Numbered from the stretch's first letter, positions 35,561-45,945 are shown. The stretch: DNA of 60,225 nt from Micavibrio sp. (GCA_012960155.1 DUBU01000034.1:1-60225); one strand, 5' to 3'. Notes: generated from the sequence alone by a model not told the origin. A program made the numbers and translations.

Positions 35561-37963
35561 ATGAAATTCACGCTGAGCTGGCTGAAAGACCATCTGGAAA
35601 CCGACGCAACTCTGGACGAAATCGTTGCCAAACTGACTTCGATCGGTTTGGAAGTTGACGGTGTAGAAGACCCCTCGGAAAAATTTGCGCCATTTAAGGT
35701 TGCTTATGTTGAAAGCGCAGAACAGCATCCAGATGCGGATCGCCTGCGTGTATTGATGGTTAATACGGGCAAGGAAACGTTGCAGGTTGTGTGTGGTGCG
35801 CCCAATGCCAAAGCCGGTATGAAAGGTATTTTCGCGCCTGTCGGCAGCTACGTTCCCGGTATTGATGTCGAGCTTAAGAAAGGCAATATCCGCGGTCAGG
35901 AATCCAACGGTATGATGGTGTCCGAACGCGAGATGGGCTTGTCGGACGAACATGACGGCATTATCGAGCTAGAAGGCGACCCTGATATTGGCACACCTTT
36001 TGCCAAGCTATTTGGCATGGACGACCCTGTAATCGAAATTGGTCTAACACCTAACCGCGCCGATTGTGCCGGTGTACGCGGCATTGCGCGTGATCTGGCG
36101 GCGGCGGGCATGGGCACATTGAAACCCTTAAAAACCAAAGCGGTTAAAGGCAGCTTTGACTCACCTATCGGTGTTGAGTTTGCGTTCTCTAAAGATGATG
36201 CGGATGCGTGTCCCCTGTTCTTGGGTCGTTACGTTAAAAATGTAAAAAACGGCCCCTCCCCTGAATGGTTGCAAAACCGTCTGACAGCCATTGGGCTGCG
36301 CCCTATTTCAGCGCTGGTCGATATCACGAACTACGTCTCTTATGATCTGTGTCGCCCGTTGCACGTTTTTGATGCTGATAAGGTCAGCGGTAACCTGACC
36401 GTGCGACTTGGCAAAAAAGGTGAGACGCTGGATGCGCTGGACGAAAAGACATATGAAATCCCTGATTTCACAACAGTGATCGCCGACGACAAAGCGCCCC
36501 TGGCGCTTGGTGGTATTATGGGCGGTATAGATAGCGGCTGTACAGATGAAACCGCTAATGTGTTCCTGGAAGTTGCCTATTTCGACCCTGCCCGCACGGC
36601 AAAATCAGGCCGTGCCCTGCAAATCGTCAGTGATGCGCGTTACCGTTTCGAGCGCGGCGTTGACCCTGCCTTCCTGCCTGAAGCCACAGAAATTGCCACA
36701 CAGATGATCCTTGATCTTTGTGGCGGCGAGGCCAGTAACGTTGTCAGCACGGGCGTAGAGCCTGAGTGGAAACGCTCTATCGAATACAACCCAGAAGACG
36801 TTGATAACCTGATCGGTCTTCACGTCCCTGAAAAAGAACAGCGCCACATTCTGTCCGTTCTTGGGTTTGAGCTTGAAAGCCACACTGCAACACCTCCGTC
36901 ATGGCGCGGTGATGTCGAAGGCCGTGCTGATCTGGTTGAAGAAATCATTCGTATTCACGGCTTTGACAATATCCCTGCAATCAGTGTGCGCAATGATCAG
37001 GCCGTCGCCCATAGCGCGGAAACACCGACACTATCCAAAGCGCGTCGTGCCCGTAACACACTGGCAGAGCGTGGCTTGAATGAGTGCGTAACATGGTCCT
37101 TCATGGCCGCAAAAAATGCTGAACTGTTCGGTGCTAATGATGAAGATACCATCAAAGCTCTGACACTTTTGAACCCGATCAATGCCGAACTGGATCAAAT
37201 GCGCCCATCTATCCTGCCGAACTTGATTGAGGCAGCAGGTCGTAACCGCGATAAAGGCTATCCTGATAACGCGCTTTTTGAAGTCGGTCCGACATTCCAA
37301 AGCAGTAAAGCCGATGGCCAGAGCATTGTGGCCACAGGCATCCGTGCGGGTAACCAAGCCCCAAGACATTGGAGCGAAGATAAGCCGCGCAAGGTTGATG
37401 CCTATGATGCCAAAGCTGATGCGCTGGCTGTTCTAGAGGCGTGCGGTGCGCCAGCCGGTAATATGCAGATGAGCGCGGATGCGCCTGAATGGTACCATCC
37501 CGGTCGTTCCGGTTCGCTGCGCTTGGGCCCAAATATCTTTGCTTATTTCGGTGAGATCCACCCTGCGGTACTGGATGACATGGGCATTCGTGAAACTGTC
37601 TGCGGCTTTGAGGTATTCTTAGACAAAATCCCTGCATCGAAGCAAAAAGCCACAGCACGTAAATTGCTGGAGCTGTCATCCTTACAGCCTGTTTCCCGTG
37701 ATTTTGCGTTCTTGGTTGACGCCAGCACAAAAGCCGCAGATATGACACGCGCCGCTATTGGTGCGGATAAGAATCTGGTTAGCTATGCCGAAATTTTCGA
37801 TGTTTATGAAGGTGACAAGCTAGAAGCGGGCAAAAAATCTGTGGCACTTACTGTAACTATCCAGCCTCAAGAAAAAACTCTGACAGATCAGGACATTGAA
37901 GGCTTGTCGAAGAAAATAGTAGAGAATATTATTTCTAAAACAGGCGGTCAGCTGCGTAGTTAG
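35561..37963 (+). CDS. pheT: phenylalanine--tRNA ligase beta subunit
   Basis: 800 residues, the normal length. It begins MKFTLSWLKDHL and contains the tRNA-binding/OB domain (~40-150), the B3/B4 editing domain that clears Tyr-tRNA-Phe (~215-390, with FDADKVSG and ALGGIMGG), B5 (~400-470), the degenerate catalytic-like core (LNPINAELDQMRPSILPNLIEA) and the C-terminal anticodon-binding FDX-ACB domain (LQPVSRDFAFLVD...FDVYEG...LTDQDIEGLSKKI). It has its own hairpin leader and a weak ribosome site. Confidence 0.96.
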   Translation: MKFTLSWLKDHLETDATLDEIVAKLTSIGLEVDGVEDPSEKFAPFKVAYVESAEQHPDADRLRVLMVNTGKETLQVVCGAPNAKAGMKGIFAPVGSYVPGIDVELKKGNIRGQESNGMMVSEREMGLSDEHDGIIELEGDPDIGTPFAKLFGMDDPVIEIGLTPNRADCAGVRGIARDLAAAGMGTLKPLKTKAVKGSFDSPIGVEFAFSKDDADACPLFLGRYVKNVKNGPSPEWLQNRLTAIGLRPISALVDITNYVSYDLCRPLHVFDADKVSGNLTVRLGKKGETLDALDEKTYEIPDFTTVIADDKAPLALGGIMGGIDSGCTDETANVFLEVAYFDPARTAKSGRALQIVSDARYRFERGVDPAFLPEATEIATQMILDLCGGEASNVVSTGVEPEWKRSIEYNPEDVDNLIGLHVPEKEQRHILSVLGFELESHTATPPSWRGDVEGRADLVEEIIRIHGFDNIPAISVRNDQAVAHSAETPTLSKARRARNTLAERGLNECVTWSFMAAKNAELFGANDEDTIKALTLLNPINAELDQMRPSILPNLIEAAGRNRDKGYPDNALFEVGPTFQSSKADGQSIVATGIRAGNQAPRHWSEDKPRKVDAYDAKADALAVLEACGAPAGNMQMSADAPEWYHPGRSGSLRLGPNIFAYFGEIHPAVLDDMGIRETVCGFEVFLDKIPASKQKATARKLLELSSLQPVSRDFAFLVDASTKAADMTRAAIGADKNLVSYAEIFDVYEGDKLEAGKKSVALTVTIQPQEKTLTDQDIEGLSKKIVENIISKTGGQLRS

Positions 37964-37980
37964 GATACGGTTTTATAGAC

Positions 37981-39036
37981 ATGGATATTTATTTTGATAT
38001 TACAGAGCTTCTCGATGTTGTTGAGAATGAAGCTGATCAATCAGAAGCTCTGGAAAAACTTATCAATGTTTATAAGAAGCAGCCGCCCTGCAACGGTCAC
38101 AAAGAAGATGCGTTCATTCTGAACAGCGCGCCCAAATTACTGGACATGACTAGTGAAGACAGCGTTTCTGACTTAGCAGAGCTGATTGATTCAACACCGC
38201 TCTACCAGATCAATATGGAGCTGCTGCTGGATGACGCGCTGTATGAACGACATAATAACAACATCATTAACGCTGCGCTTTTGCAGGCCTTTGACGGCAC
38301 ACTGCCCAATACGCTGGAAGTTGATCGCAGCCGTAAAGAAACGTCGGGCAGCCTGCACCACCCCATGCTAGGTCATATTGACCGCAAAGAGCTTGTCCAG
38401 ATTTACATCCGTTTTATGAACGCGCTTGCGCGCAATAAGCGGGAATTCAGCTTTGAAGACAAAGTATTAGGTAAGCACACCGACCGCTTTACTGAAAAGC
38501 ATAACGGTTTTCTGACGGCCAATGGCGGCGCGGTTAAAGCCAGTCTTTTGATTGGGTTTGGTTCACGCACAGACCATGAAGGCGGTAAGCAGCTAGAGAG
38601 CTACGTTTCGGGCGGTAAGTCAGCAGCGCAAAGACTGAACCTAACCAATTTCCAGGAAATGATGTGGGCGTGGCTTGAGATGGAAAACTTCCAGATGCGC
38701 CGCTGCCGCGATATTGACCGCGTTCTAAGGCTGGAAGCCTTGGATCGCACACCACGTTGGGTAACCACGGATATCTTCATGTTGCTGGAAAAAGAAGCGA
38801 TCAAACAACATATAGCGCAGGCCATCATGGAAACTGCGGAAGCCTCTACTATGGAGGAGGTCGCCCCTACCCTTTACAAGGCGATCCAGCGCGCTAGCCT
38901 TGATGATGTCAATAAAGACATCCAGATCTTACTCTCACAAGCTTTAGGGCACGAGGGACGCTATGCGGGTGCTGCCGGCGCCTTTGCACAGGGTGCGTTC
39001 AAGCGTGCCGAAGAGTCTCGCAATCTGGATGTATAA
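37981..39036 (+). CDS. hypothetical cytoplasmic protein
   Basis: 351 residues, 17 bases after pheT and probably in its transcript. No signal or membrane span. It is acidic and mostly helical, with several leucine-rich helices (ELLDVVENEADQSEALEKL). The middle part, GKHTDRFTEKHNGFLTANGGAVKASLLIGFGSRTDHEGGKQLESYVSGG, is the most distinctive. I do not recognise any family. It ends 4 bases from the convergent fadD gene. Confidence 0.7.
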   Translation: MDIYFDITELLDVVENEADQSEALEKLINVYKKQPPCNGHKEDAFILNSAPKLLDMTSEDSVSDLAELIDSTPLYQINMELLLDDALYERHNNNIINAALLQAFDGTLPNTLEVDRSRKETSGSLHHPMLGHIDRKELVQIYIRFMNALARNKREFSFEDKVLGKHTDRFTEKHNGFLTANGGAVKASLLIGFGSRTDHEGGKQLESYVSGGKSAAQRLNLTNFQEMMWAWLEMENFQMRRCRDIDRVLRLEALDRTPRWVTTDIFMLLEKEAIKQHIAQAIMETAEASTMEEVAPTLYKAIQRASLDDVNKDIQILLSQALGHEGRYAGAAGAFAQGAFKRAEESRNLDV

Positions 39037-39054
39037 GGCCTTAAGCGGCCTTAT
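39033..39054. terminator. bidirectional hairpin spanning two convergent stop codons
   Basis: ATAAGGCC (39033-39040) and GGCCTTAT (39047-39054) form a perfect 8-bp stem with a 6-base loop covering the stop codons of both converging genes. The T-tract is weak on both strands. Confidence 0.5.
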
Positions 39055-40729
39055 CAGCTTCTTCTTTCAAGATATCTTTACGTGAAAGTTTGCCGATCAT
39101 GGTTTTCGGCAATGCTTCGTTACGGATTTCAAACTGTCTGGGGATTTGAATTTTAGAGAGCTTGTCGGCCAGAAAGTCTTTCATATCTTCAACGCTCAGC
39201 TCTCGACCTTCTTTGGGCTTAATCCAGGCCTTTACGATCTCTCCGCGAGAGGCATCAGGAACGCCTGCGACAATACATTCCTCTACATTCGGATGCAGAT
39301 AAATGGCTTCCTCAACATAACGCGGATATACGTTATAGCCGTTAGTGATGATCATATCCTTGATGCGGTCAACGATGAACACATAGCCGTCTTCATCCAT
39401 GGTCGCCACGTCGCCCGTATGCAAACGGCCATCCTTGATAGAGCTTGCACTATCTTCAGGCTTATTCCAGTAACCTTTCATAACCTGCGGCCCACGTACA
39501 CAAAGCTCGCCCCGTTCGCCGGGCTTGGTTACGATTTCACCTGTCTCGGCATCAATCAACTCTACAATGGTTTGCGGCATTGGCAGGCCGATAGACCCCG
39601 CTTTATTCTCGCCTTCAATAGGGTTAACACAGACAATCGGGGCCGTTTCCGTCAAGCCATAGCCTTCGGAGACCACGCAGCCTGTATTGGCTTCAAATTT
39701 CTTTTTAACCTCCACGGGCAAAGGCGCGCCGCCTGAAATACAGTAACGCAGCGATTTAAGGTCAAAGCTTGCTAAGTCTTTATGGTTGTTGATCGCGCTG
39801 TAAATAGCCGGAACAGCCGGCAGGAAGTGCGGTTTATATTTATCGACGAGCTTTAAGGTCTGATCGAGATCAAAGCGTGGCAAGGCTATGATTTCCAAAC
39901 CTGCTCTGACAGACAGGTTCATAACCGCCGTCATCGCGAACACATGGAAAAACGGCAGAACGCCGACCATTTTCTCGATACCAAACTCGGTTTTGTAGCA
40001 CCAGAGTACAGCCTGATCGACGTTCGAAACGACGTTATAATGCGTTAGCATCGCACCTTTGGGCACGCCTGTTGTCCCGCCCGTATATTGTAATACTGCC
40101 AGATCATTTTCAGGATCGATGCCGGGATCGGCCGGTTTTCCATCATTTTTAATTATATCGCTAAAGAGCACATAATCATCCGGATGCTCTAATTCAGCGA
40201 GCTCCTTGCCCTTAACCAGCTTAAACAGGATATTTTTAGGAAACGGCAAGATATCTGTGAACGAACAAACTACCAGCTTCTTAAGGCGCGAACTATGCAG
40301 CAGTTTGTGGGCCTTATCGTATAGCAGTTTTAGATCAGCGGTGATCATAATATCCGTCTCGCTGTCTTCGATCTGGTATTCCAGTTCACGCTCTACATAT
40401 AGCGGGTTGTAGTTTACGACCGTACCGCCTGCTTTTAGCACAGCATAGTATGCAATGACGAAATACGGGGAGTTCGGCAGGAAAACACCGACATGAACAC
40501 CCTTCTTAACGCCTTGTTCCTGCAGGCCTTTTGCCATTTTATTGACGAGATTTTCAATTTCAGACCAATTCCATTTTTTGCCTAAAAAATTAAAAGCAGG
40601 ACGATCGCCGAATTCTTTCGCGGTTGTTTCCAGCATCTCATAAACGGGTCTGGGTTTTATTTCCGCATACCAATCCACTTTTTCAGGATATTTTTTTAGC
40701 CAAGGCCACTCATGGTTGTCTTTTGTCAT
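39041..40729 (-). CDS. fadD: long-chain fatty acid--CoA ligase
   Basis: 562 residues of the AMP-forming ligase family. It activates fatty acids to acyl-CoA for degradation or lipid synthesis at the inner membrane. The P-loop is QYTGGTTGVPKGAMLTH, followed by SEGYGLTETAP, the linker HTGDVATMDEDGYVFIVDRIKDMI and the C-terminal lysine region (LPKTMIGKLSRKDI). The N-terminus WPWLKKYPEKVDWYAEIKPRPVYEML is typical of proteobacterial FadD. GGGG precedes the ATG. It could supply acyl-CoA to the lipid cassette but is not linked to it. Confidence 0.92.
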   Translation of the reverse strand: MTKDNHEWPWLKKYPEKVDWYAEIKPRPVYEMLETTAKEFGDRPAFNFLGKKWNWSEIENLVNKMAKGLQEQGVKKGVHVGVFLPNSPYFVIAYYAVLKAGGTVVNYNPLYVERELEYQIEDSETDIMITADLKLLYDKAHKLLHSSRLKKLVVCSFTDILPFPKNILFKLVKGKELAELEHPDDYVLFSDIIKNDGKPADPGIDPENDLAVLQYTGGTTGVPKGAMLTHYNVVSNVDQAVLWCYKTEFGIEKMVGVLPFFHVFAMTAVMNLSVRAGLEIIALPRFDLDQTLKLVDKYKPHFLPAVPAIYSAINNHKDLASFDLKSLRYCISGGAPLPVEVKKKFEANTGCVVSEGYGLTETAPIVCVNPIEGENKAGSIGLPMPQTIVELIDAETGEIVTKPGERGELCVRGPQVMKGYWNKPEDSASSIKDGRLHTGDVATMDEDGYVFIVDRIKDMIITNGYNVYPRYVEEAIYLHPNVEECIVAGVPDASRGEIVKAWIKPKEGRELSVEDMKDFLADKLSKIQIPRQFEIRNEALPKTMIGKLSRKDILKEEADKAA

Positions 40730-40997
40730 TATTATTCCCCGTATTGTAATTTGGACAGAGTACGCTATATATCTAGACCAATATGTTGATTCTAAATCAG
40801 GAATACTAATTTTTCTATAGCAATCGGCATTAATAATTGTTTGGCAAGTTAGGGTTTATAATAGAAGCAGGCCTTAAACCCATAAGAAAAATGCGCTAAA
40901 AAGACTGGATTTATGCATTTTGTTCATGTAAATGTTTTCGTTAAGAATAATAGAGGGGCGTTTAAAGCCTATAGGAGTTTAGTTGACAGGATTGGTA
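40730..40997. other. AT-rich divergent region with cold-shock leader hairpins
   Basis: 268 bases between fadD and the cold-shock gene. On the plus strand two stems occur: GGGTTTA (40852-40858) with TAAACCC (40875-40881), and AAAATGC (40888-40894) with GCATTTT (40915-40921). Long structured 5' leaders are usual for cold-shock genes; the transcription start is not known here. Confidence 0.45.
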
Positions 40998-41552
40998 ATG
41001 GTAGATCGACTTAGCACCATACCGTCTACTGGGAAGGCAGCAACCCAATCTGATGTGCCCGTCAAAGCACATCTGAAGTGGTTTAATGCGCCCAAAGGCT
41101 TTGGGTTTGTAAATCCGGAAGATAGACCGGACGTGGACGCGTTTCTGCATATTACAGCCCTACAGCGCATTGGCGTGCAAGCGCTAGGCGAACAGGCCGT
41201 CATTCTATGTCACATCAGCTACGGCGATAAAGGTGCTCATGTTGAGCAAGTTCTCGAGATTATCGAAGAAGGTATTCTGCCAGACGGTATCGAGAGCTGC
41301 GAGATGTCCGAAGACCATAAAGTCGGCGAGATCAGCTCAATGAACGGTACCGTTAAATGGTATAAGCCTGATCAAGGTTTTGGCTTTGTCATTCCTGATG
41401 ACGGAATGAAAGACGTGTTCATCCACAAAAGCTGTCTTGATCGTAACGGGATTGACGAGATCGTTCCCGGACAGCGCGTGAAAATGTCATTCCGTAACGT
41501 CCCCAAAGGCCGTGAAGTCGTTAACTTCGAGTTTGTGAACGATAAAAACTAA
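40998..41552 (+). CDS. two-domain cold-shock protein
   Basis: 184 residues from the ATG at 40998; ACAGG seven bases upstream supports it over a TTG fifteen bases earlier. Two cold-shock OB domains bind single-stranded RNA/DNA. The first (~24-90) has WFNAPKGFGFV (RNP1) and DAFLHI (RNP2); the second (~115-180) has WYKPDQGFGFV and DVFIHK. The double arrangement is typical of Alphaproteobacteria such as Caulobacter. A ~25-residue acidic linker joins the domains. Confidence 0.92.
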   Translation: MVDRLSTIPSTGKAATQSDVPVKAHLKWFNAPKGFGFVNPEDRPDVDAFLHITALQRIGVQALGEQAVILCHISYGDKGAHVEQVLEIIEEGILPDGIESCEMSEDHKVGEISSMNGTVKWYKPDQGFGFVIPDDGMKDVFIHKSCLDRNGIDEIVPGQRVKMSFRNVPKGREVVNFEFVNDKN

Positions 41553-41567
41553 GCCTTACGTTACAGC

Positions 41568-44500
41568 TTATCGTCTTCTGATTTTCCTAACAGTTTTACC
41601 GACAAAGCTTTTGCAAGCTGTCCAGCGCTGCCCCATTTTTTCACGCTCCATCAAAGCTGCGGGCGTTACTACAAGCGTCAGAATAGTCGAGAATGTCAGA
41701 CCGCACGCGACCGCTGTCGCCAGCTGAACCCACCATTGTGTAGACGGTGCGCCAATTGAAACCTCACGCCCCACAAAATCAACGTTCATTTGCAGTACCA
41801 TCGGCATCAACCCTAATACAGTCGTTACCGTTGTCAGCAATACCGGCCGCAGACGCTGCGCGCCTGTACGCAAGATCAGCTCACGCGTATCCATACGATT
41901 ACCGAATTCTTTTCTCATGTAATCGAAAGTATCAATCAGCACGATATTATTGTTCACGATAATGCCCGCCAGCGCGATGACGCCAATACCGCTCATGACG
42001 ATGCCAAAGGGCTGCTGAATAATCATCAGACCAATAAACACGCCAATCGTAGACATGATCACAGCTGACAGGATCAATAATGCGCTGTAAAAGCTATTGA
42101 ACTGGGTCACAAGAATAATCGCCATGATAAAGAGCGCCACGATAAAGGCTTTCATCAGGAAGGCTTGCGCCTCGCGCTGGTCTTCATCTTCACCGCGGAA
42201 TGTAATCTCGATATTTGAATCGAAACGGTCACGATTTTCTTCGATCCACGCTTTCATTTCCTCAACATGGGCATTGATGTTGTCGCCCGGCGGTACATCT
42301 GCCTTGATCGTCATAATACGCTTCTGTTCGGAGCGATTAATCGTACCAATCGCAGGCTTGGCTTCGCGGCGGATAAAGTTCTGCACAGGGATGGATTGGC
42401 CGTTTGAATCGATACGCACGCGATCCAGCTGGTCCAATGTGCGCTCTTCGGTCGGATGGCGTACCAAAATATCAATCTCTTCATCACTATCATCAGGACG
42501 ATATTCCGCTACCTGCAGACCGTTCGTAACCATACGGACGTATTGGCCGATCACACTGATATCCATATTGAATTTTGAGGCTTGCGCTCTGTCAACCTGC
42601 AGCTGCCACTGAATACCGGGTAGCGGACGACTGTCTTCTATATCCAGAAAATGACCGCGCGCTTCCATTTCCTTGCGAATGAAGTCAACGGCCGATGGCA
42701 GAAGCTCGGGGAAACGGGAGCCGATCTGAATTTGAATGTCTTTACCTGTTGAAGGTCCGCCTTCTTGTTTACGGGTTTCCACATGAATACCTGCGATGTC
42801 CGCGGTACGTTCACGGATCAGGTTCAAAATGTCATCAGCCGGCGCGCGTTCATCCCACTCGCCTAGCTCAATCTGGATTTGCCCTATAACATCCTCAGCC
42901 AGATCAGAGCCTTGCTGCGCCGATTTTCCTGACCGTGTATAGACACTATCCAGACCTTCGACATCCAAGACTACATTTTCAACTTCGCGTACCAGCGCGT
43001 CTTTTTCGTAGACAGACAGGTTTCCGCGCGCGTGTACGAGCACACTAGCAACCTCTGGCTCGGTTTCCGGGAAAAACTCGACACCGTTTCCGAACTTCGC
43101 GTAAGCGAATTGCACACCAATCAGCATAGCAAAAGCGATCAGCAGAATAAGTCCGGGGCGTCGTAATGCCGCGTTCAAAATCTTGATATACGTGCCAGTA
43201 AAGCCTTCAATCTCATCAAGGTTGCCGGACTCCGCCAAAGCCAGATTTTTAATCTCGGGGTCTTCAGGAGACAATCCAGATTTCCCGAAAATAGAGCCCA
43301 ATGTCGGCACAAAAATCAATGCCATCAGCAGTGATGATGTCAGTACGCAGATCAGCGTTAGCGGCAGATATTTCATAAATTCGCCCACCATGCCCGGCCA
43401 GAACATCAGCGGGGCAAATGCCGCCAAGGTCGTCGCGGTAGAGGCAATAATCGGCCAAGCCATGCGTTTTGCTGCGATACCGTAGGCTTCGACCTTATCA
43501 AAGCCTTCTGCCATTTTACGGTCAGCATATTCTGTAACCACGATGGCGCCATCCACCAGCATACCGACAGACAAGATCAGCGCAAACAGCACCACAATGT
43601 TGACAGACAGCCCCATCATAAAGAGCACCAGCACACCTGTCAGGAACGCACCGGGAATAGCCACACCGACAAGACCCGCCGCCCTGACACCAAGAGCCGC
43701 CACAATCACAATCATAACCAATAGGATGGCGCTAATGACGTTATTCTGCAGATCGGACAGCATCGTTTTGATTTGATCAGAACGGTCCTGCGTATATGTT
43801 ACCTTAACCGCTTCAGGCCAGAACTGGCGCTCGTGCTCAACGATTTCGCGCACCTGATCGATCGTATCAATAATATTCTCGCCGCTGCGTTTTACGATTT
43901 CGAGGGCAATAGCGCGCTCGCCATTCAAACGGGCGAAGTTTTGCGGGTCTTTGAAGTTACGGCGTATTTCTGCCACGTCACGCAGCTTTACAACGGAGTC
44001 CCCGTTCGTGCGCACAGGCATCTCCAGAATATCTGTAATATCTTCGAACAATCCCGGTACTTCGATGGCAAAAGCGCCTGCGCCTGTATCAAGGCTACCA
44101 GCCGCCACCAAGCGGTTCGAGCGGTCAAAAAACTGGATCAGTTCGATACCATCGATGTCATAGCTATCGATCAAAGCAGGAGAGATTAGAACTTCCACCT
44201 GTTCTTCGCGATCACCGGCAATACCCGCTTCCAGTACAGAAGAAATTCCCTCTACCTCATCTTGCAGATCACGTGCGATTTTTAGCAGCGTGCGTTCGGG
44301 CACTTGCCCTGAGAGGGTCACGACCAAAACAGGAAACAGACTGAAATTCACCTCGGTGACTTTTGGCTCACTTTCCAGTGTGTCAGGTAATTCGGGCCTG
44401 ACCTGATCAACCCCCTTCTGGACGTCGTCCATGGCTTTATCTTTGTCAAAGCCTGCCTGAAACTCCAACAAGACGAAGCCACCACCTTGATATGCGGAGG

Positions 44501-44750
44501 ATTTCATTTCCTTTACGCCCTCAATGGTCGATAATTCCTGCTCTACTGGCCTTAAAAGAAGTCGCTCGGCATCTTCAGGGGAAACACCCTCAAGCGCCAT
44601 GGACACGTAAATTTGCGGAATATCGATATCAGGCTCTGACTCTTTAGGAATGCTGAGATAGGCGTAGATACCTGAAATCAACAATAATATCAGAATACTG
44701 ACGACCGTACGTCGTCTATCCAGAGCCGCGTCAATCAAGGGCACCATCAT
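41568..44750 (-). CDS. RND efflux transporter, inner-membrane subunit (AcrB/MexB-type)
   Basis: 1060 residues with the 12-TM, two-large-loop RND layout. TM1 (VVSILILLLISGIYAYLSIP) is followed by KESEPDIDIPQIYV and GVSPEDAERLLLRPVEQEL, standard AcrB-family porter segments. TM4 carries VLFALILSVGMLVDGAIVVTE, where the Asp of the proton relay lies. It couples proton influx to export of drugs or other amphiphiles. It is translationally coupled (ATGA) to the adaptor gene. The KESEPDI type is nearer to the HAE-1 clade with unknown substrates than to AcrB itself. No outer-membrane TolC gene is adjacent. Confidence 0.92.
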   Translation of the reverse strand: MMVPLIDAALDRRRTVVSILILLLISGIYAYLSIPKESEPDIDIPQIYVSMALEGVSPEDAERLLLRPVEQELSTIEGVKEMKSSAYQGGGFVLLEFQAGFDKDKAMDDVQKGVDQVRPELPDTLESEPKVTEVNFSLFPVLVVTLSGQVPERTLLKIARDLQDEVEGISSVLEAGIAGDREEQVEVLISPALIDSYDIDGIELIQFFDRSNRLVAAGSLDTGAGAFAIEVPGLFEDITDILEMPVRTNGDSVVKLRDVAEIRRNFKDPQNFARLNGERAIALEIVKRSGENIIDTIDQVREIVEHERQFWPEAVKVTYTQDRSDQIKTMLSDLQNNVISAILLVMIVIVAALGVRAAGLVGVAIPGAFLTGVLVLFMMGLSVNIVVLFALILSVGMLVDGAIVVTEYADRKMAEGFDKVEAYGIAAKRMAWPIIASTATTLAAFAPLMFWPGMVGEFMKYLPLTLICVLTSSLLMALIFVPTLGSIFGKSGLSPEDPEIKNLALAESGNLDEIEGFTGTYIKILNAALRRPGLILLIAFAMLIGVQFAYAKFGNGVEFFPETEPEVASVLVHARGNLSVYEKDALVREVENVVLDVEGLDSVYTRSGKSAQQGSDLAEDVIGQIQIELGEWDERAPADDILNLIRERTADIAGIHVETRKQEGGPSTGKDIQIQIGSRFPELLPSAVDFIRKEMEARGHFLDIEDSRPLPGIQWQLQVDRAQASKFNMDISVIGQYVRMVTNGLQVAEYRPDDSDEEIDILVRHPTEERTLDQLDRVRIDSNGQSIPVQNFIRREAKPAIGTINRSEQKRIMTIKADVPPGDNINAHVEEMKAWIEENRDRFDSNIEITFRGEDEDQREAQAFLMKAFIVALFIMAIILVTQFNSFYSALLILSAVIMSTIGVFIGLMIIQQPFGIVMSGIGVIALAGIIVNNNIVLIDTFDYMRKEFGNRMDTRELILRTGAQRLRPVLLTTVTTVLGLMPMVLQMNVDFVGREVSIGAPSTQWWVQLATAVACGLTFSTILTLVVTPAALMEREKMGQRWTACKSFVGKTVRKIRRR

Positions 44751-45841
44751 AGCAAACCGCCCGCATCGCTTTCAGTTGGCTCGACAGTTTGGCCGCCGAC
44801 TACAAAGTCCTGCCCGACGGTTATGACACGTGCTGTTTCAGGGAGGCCATCAATCAACATATAATCTGCCTTATCGGCGACAATCTTTACAGGTACAAAC
44901 GAGACAACATTCTGATCATCTACTGTTTTGACGCCGATCTGACCTTCGTCGTTGAGTGATAAAATTGACGGTGAAATTTTGTGTAGCTGCTGCTCGGGCA
45001 TAGGCAGGAATATTTCAACGGTCATGCCTTCGACGATCGTGTTCTCGGGATTATCAATCGTGACTTCGATGGCAAAGGTACGGGTTTCAGGATTAGCGGC
45101 GGGTGCAACATAAGAAACTGCACCCTGTGCCTCGCTACCATCGGTAAATACGATACGCGCAGTATTACCTTTTTTGATGCCTTTCATGCTGTGCTCTGTG
45201 ACAAAACCACTGACCGTGATCGGATCAAGATCCACAAGCCTGACAACCTCGTCACCGACGCGTAAAAAATCGCCTATCTCGACATCGGTATCAAAAACAA
45301 CACTATCAAAAGGTGCCTTGATACTGGTGTTATCCAAATCCAGCTCTGCTTGTTTTAAAAGCGCGCGCGCTTCTTCCAAATCAGCTTTGGATTGCGCCAC
45401 GCGTACCTTTGAATTAAACCCTTTTTGCGCCAAATTCGCGGCGGCGTTGTATTCGATGTCGCGCTGCTTGACACGCTCCTTAGCTTCCTTCAAGCGCTCG
45501 GCGCGCTCGCGAACGTCCAGTACCATCAGCGCATCACCTTCAGCTACAGCCTCGCCCTTTTCAGCAGGCATTTCTGTGACCATACCCTCAATTTCGGAAC
45601 GCAGTGTTACGGTGCGCGAAGCCTCGGTAATCCCTGTCAGAACCACGTCATTAACAAACGGTTCTGCCTGAATAGTCTTGACGCGTACGCTCGTCAGCTT
45701 TTCCTCGGCGCCCCCGTTTTCGACCTTACGTTCGTTTACTGATTGCGTTGTCGCATGCTCTTTTTCGCCTAGCATGCCCGAAGCGATCCAGGCTACGGCA
45801 ACAACAGCGATAACGATGGCAATAAGGGTGGATTTTTTCAT
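44747..45841 (-). CDS. RND efflux periplasmic adaptor (HlyD/AcrA-type)
   Basis: 364 residues from the ATG at 45841 with AAGGA eight bases upstream. An N-terminal signal anchor (LIAIVIAVVAVAWIASGML) is followed by a barrel-sandwich hybrid (TLRSEIEGMVTEMPAEKGEAV...GDALMVLD and NTSIKAPFDSVVFDTDVEIGDFL), an alpha-hairpin (RAERLKEAKERVKQRDIEYNAA) and a beta-barrel. It bridges the pump to an outer-membrane channel. Its stop overlaps the pump gene's start. Confidence 0.9.
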   Translation of the reverse strand: MKKSTLIAIVIAVVAVAWIASGMLGEKEHATTQSVNERKVENGGAEEKLTSVRVKTIQAEPFVNDVVLTGITEASRTVTLRSEIEGMVTEMPAEKGEAVAEGDALMVLDVRERAERLKEAKERVKQRDIEYNAAANLAQKGFNSKVRVAQSKADLEEARALLKQAELDLDNTSIKAPFDSVVFDTDVEIGDFLRVGDEVVRLVDLDPITVSGFVTEHSMKGIKKGNTARIVFTDGSEAQGAVSYVAPAANPETRTFAIEVTIDNPENTIVEGMTVEIFLPMPEQQLHKISPSILSLNDEGQIGVKTVDDQNVVSFVPVKIVADKADYMLIDGLPETARVITVGQDFVVGGQTVEPTESDAGGLL

Positions 45842-45945
45842 GAAACGTCCTTGCATATGCACTCTTTAAATCACGGCTCTATATATAAAGCCGCTCCAAT
45901 ATAACACATAGGTACAGATTGCGGACTCCCCCAAGTTAAAAAAAT

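Noticed and set aside
37209-37748. 179-residue minus-strand frame opposite pheT
   Set aside because: Antisense to the catalytic-like core of PheT; composition (many R, H, C, S) is that of a non-coding frame.
44747-45862. longer starts upstream of several genes, for example the RND adaptor, trm112, PlsC, lipase and UDG
   Set aside because: The downstream ATGs have proper ribosome sites, begin signal peptides or family starts, and avoid large overlaps with neighbours.
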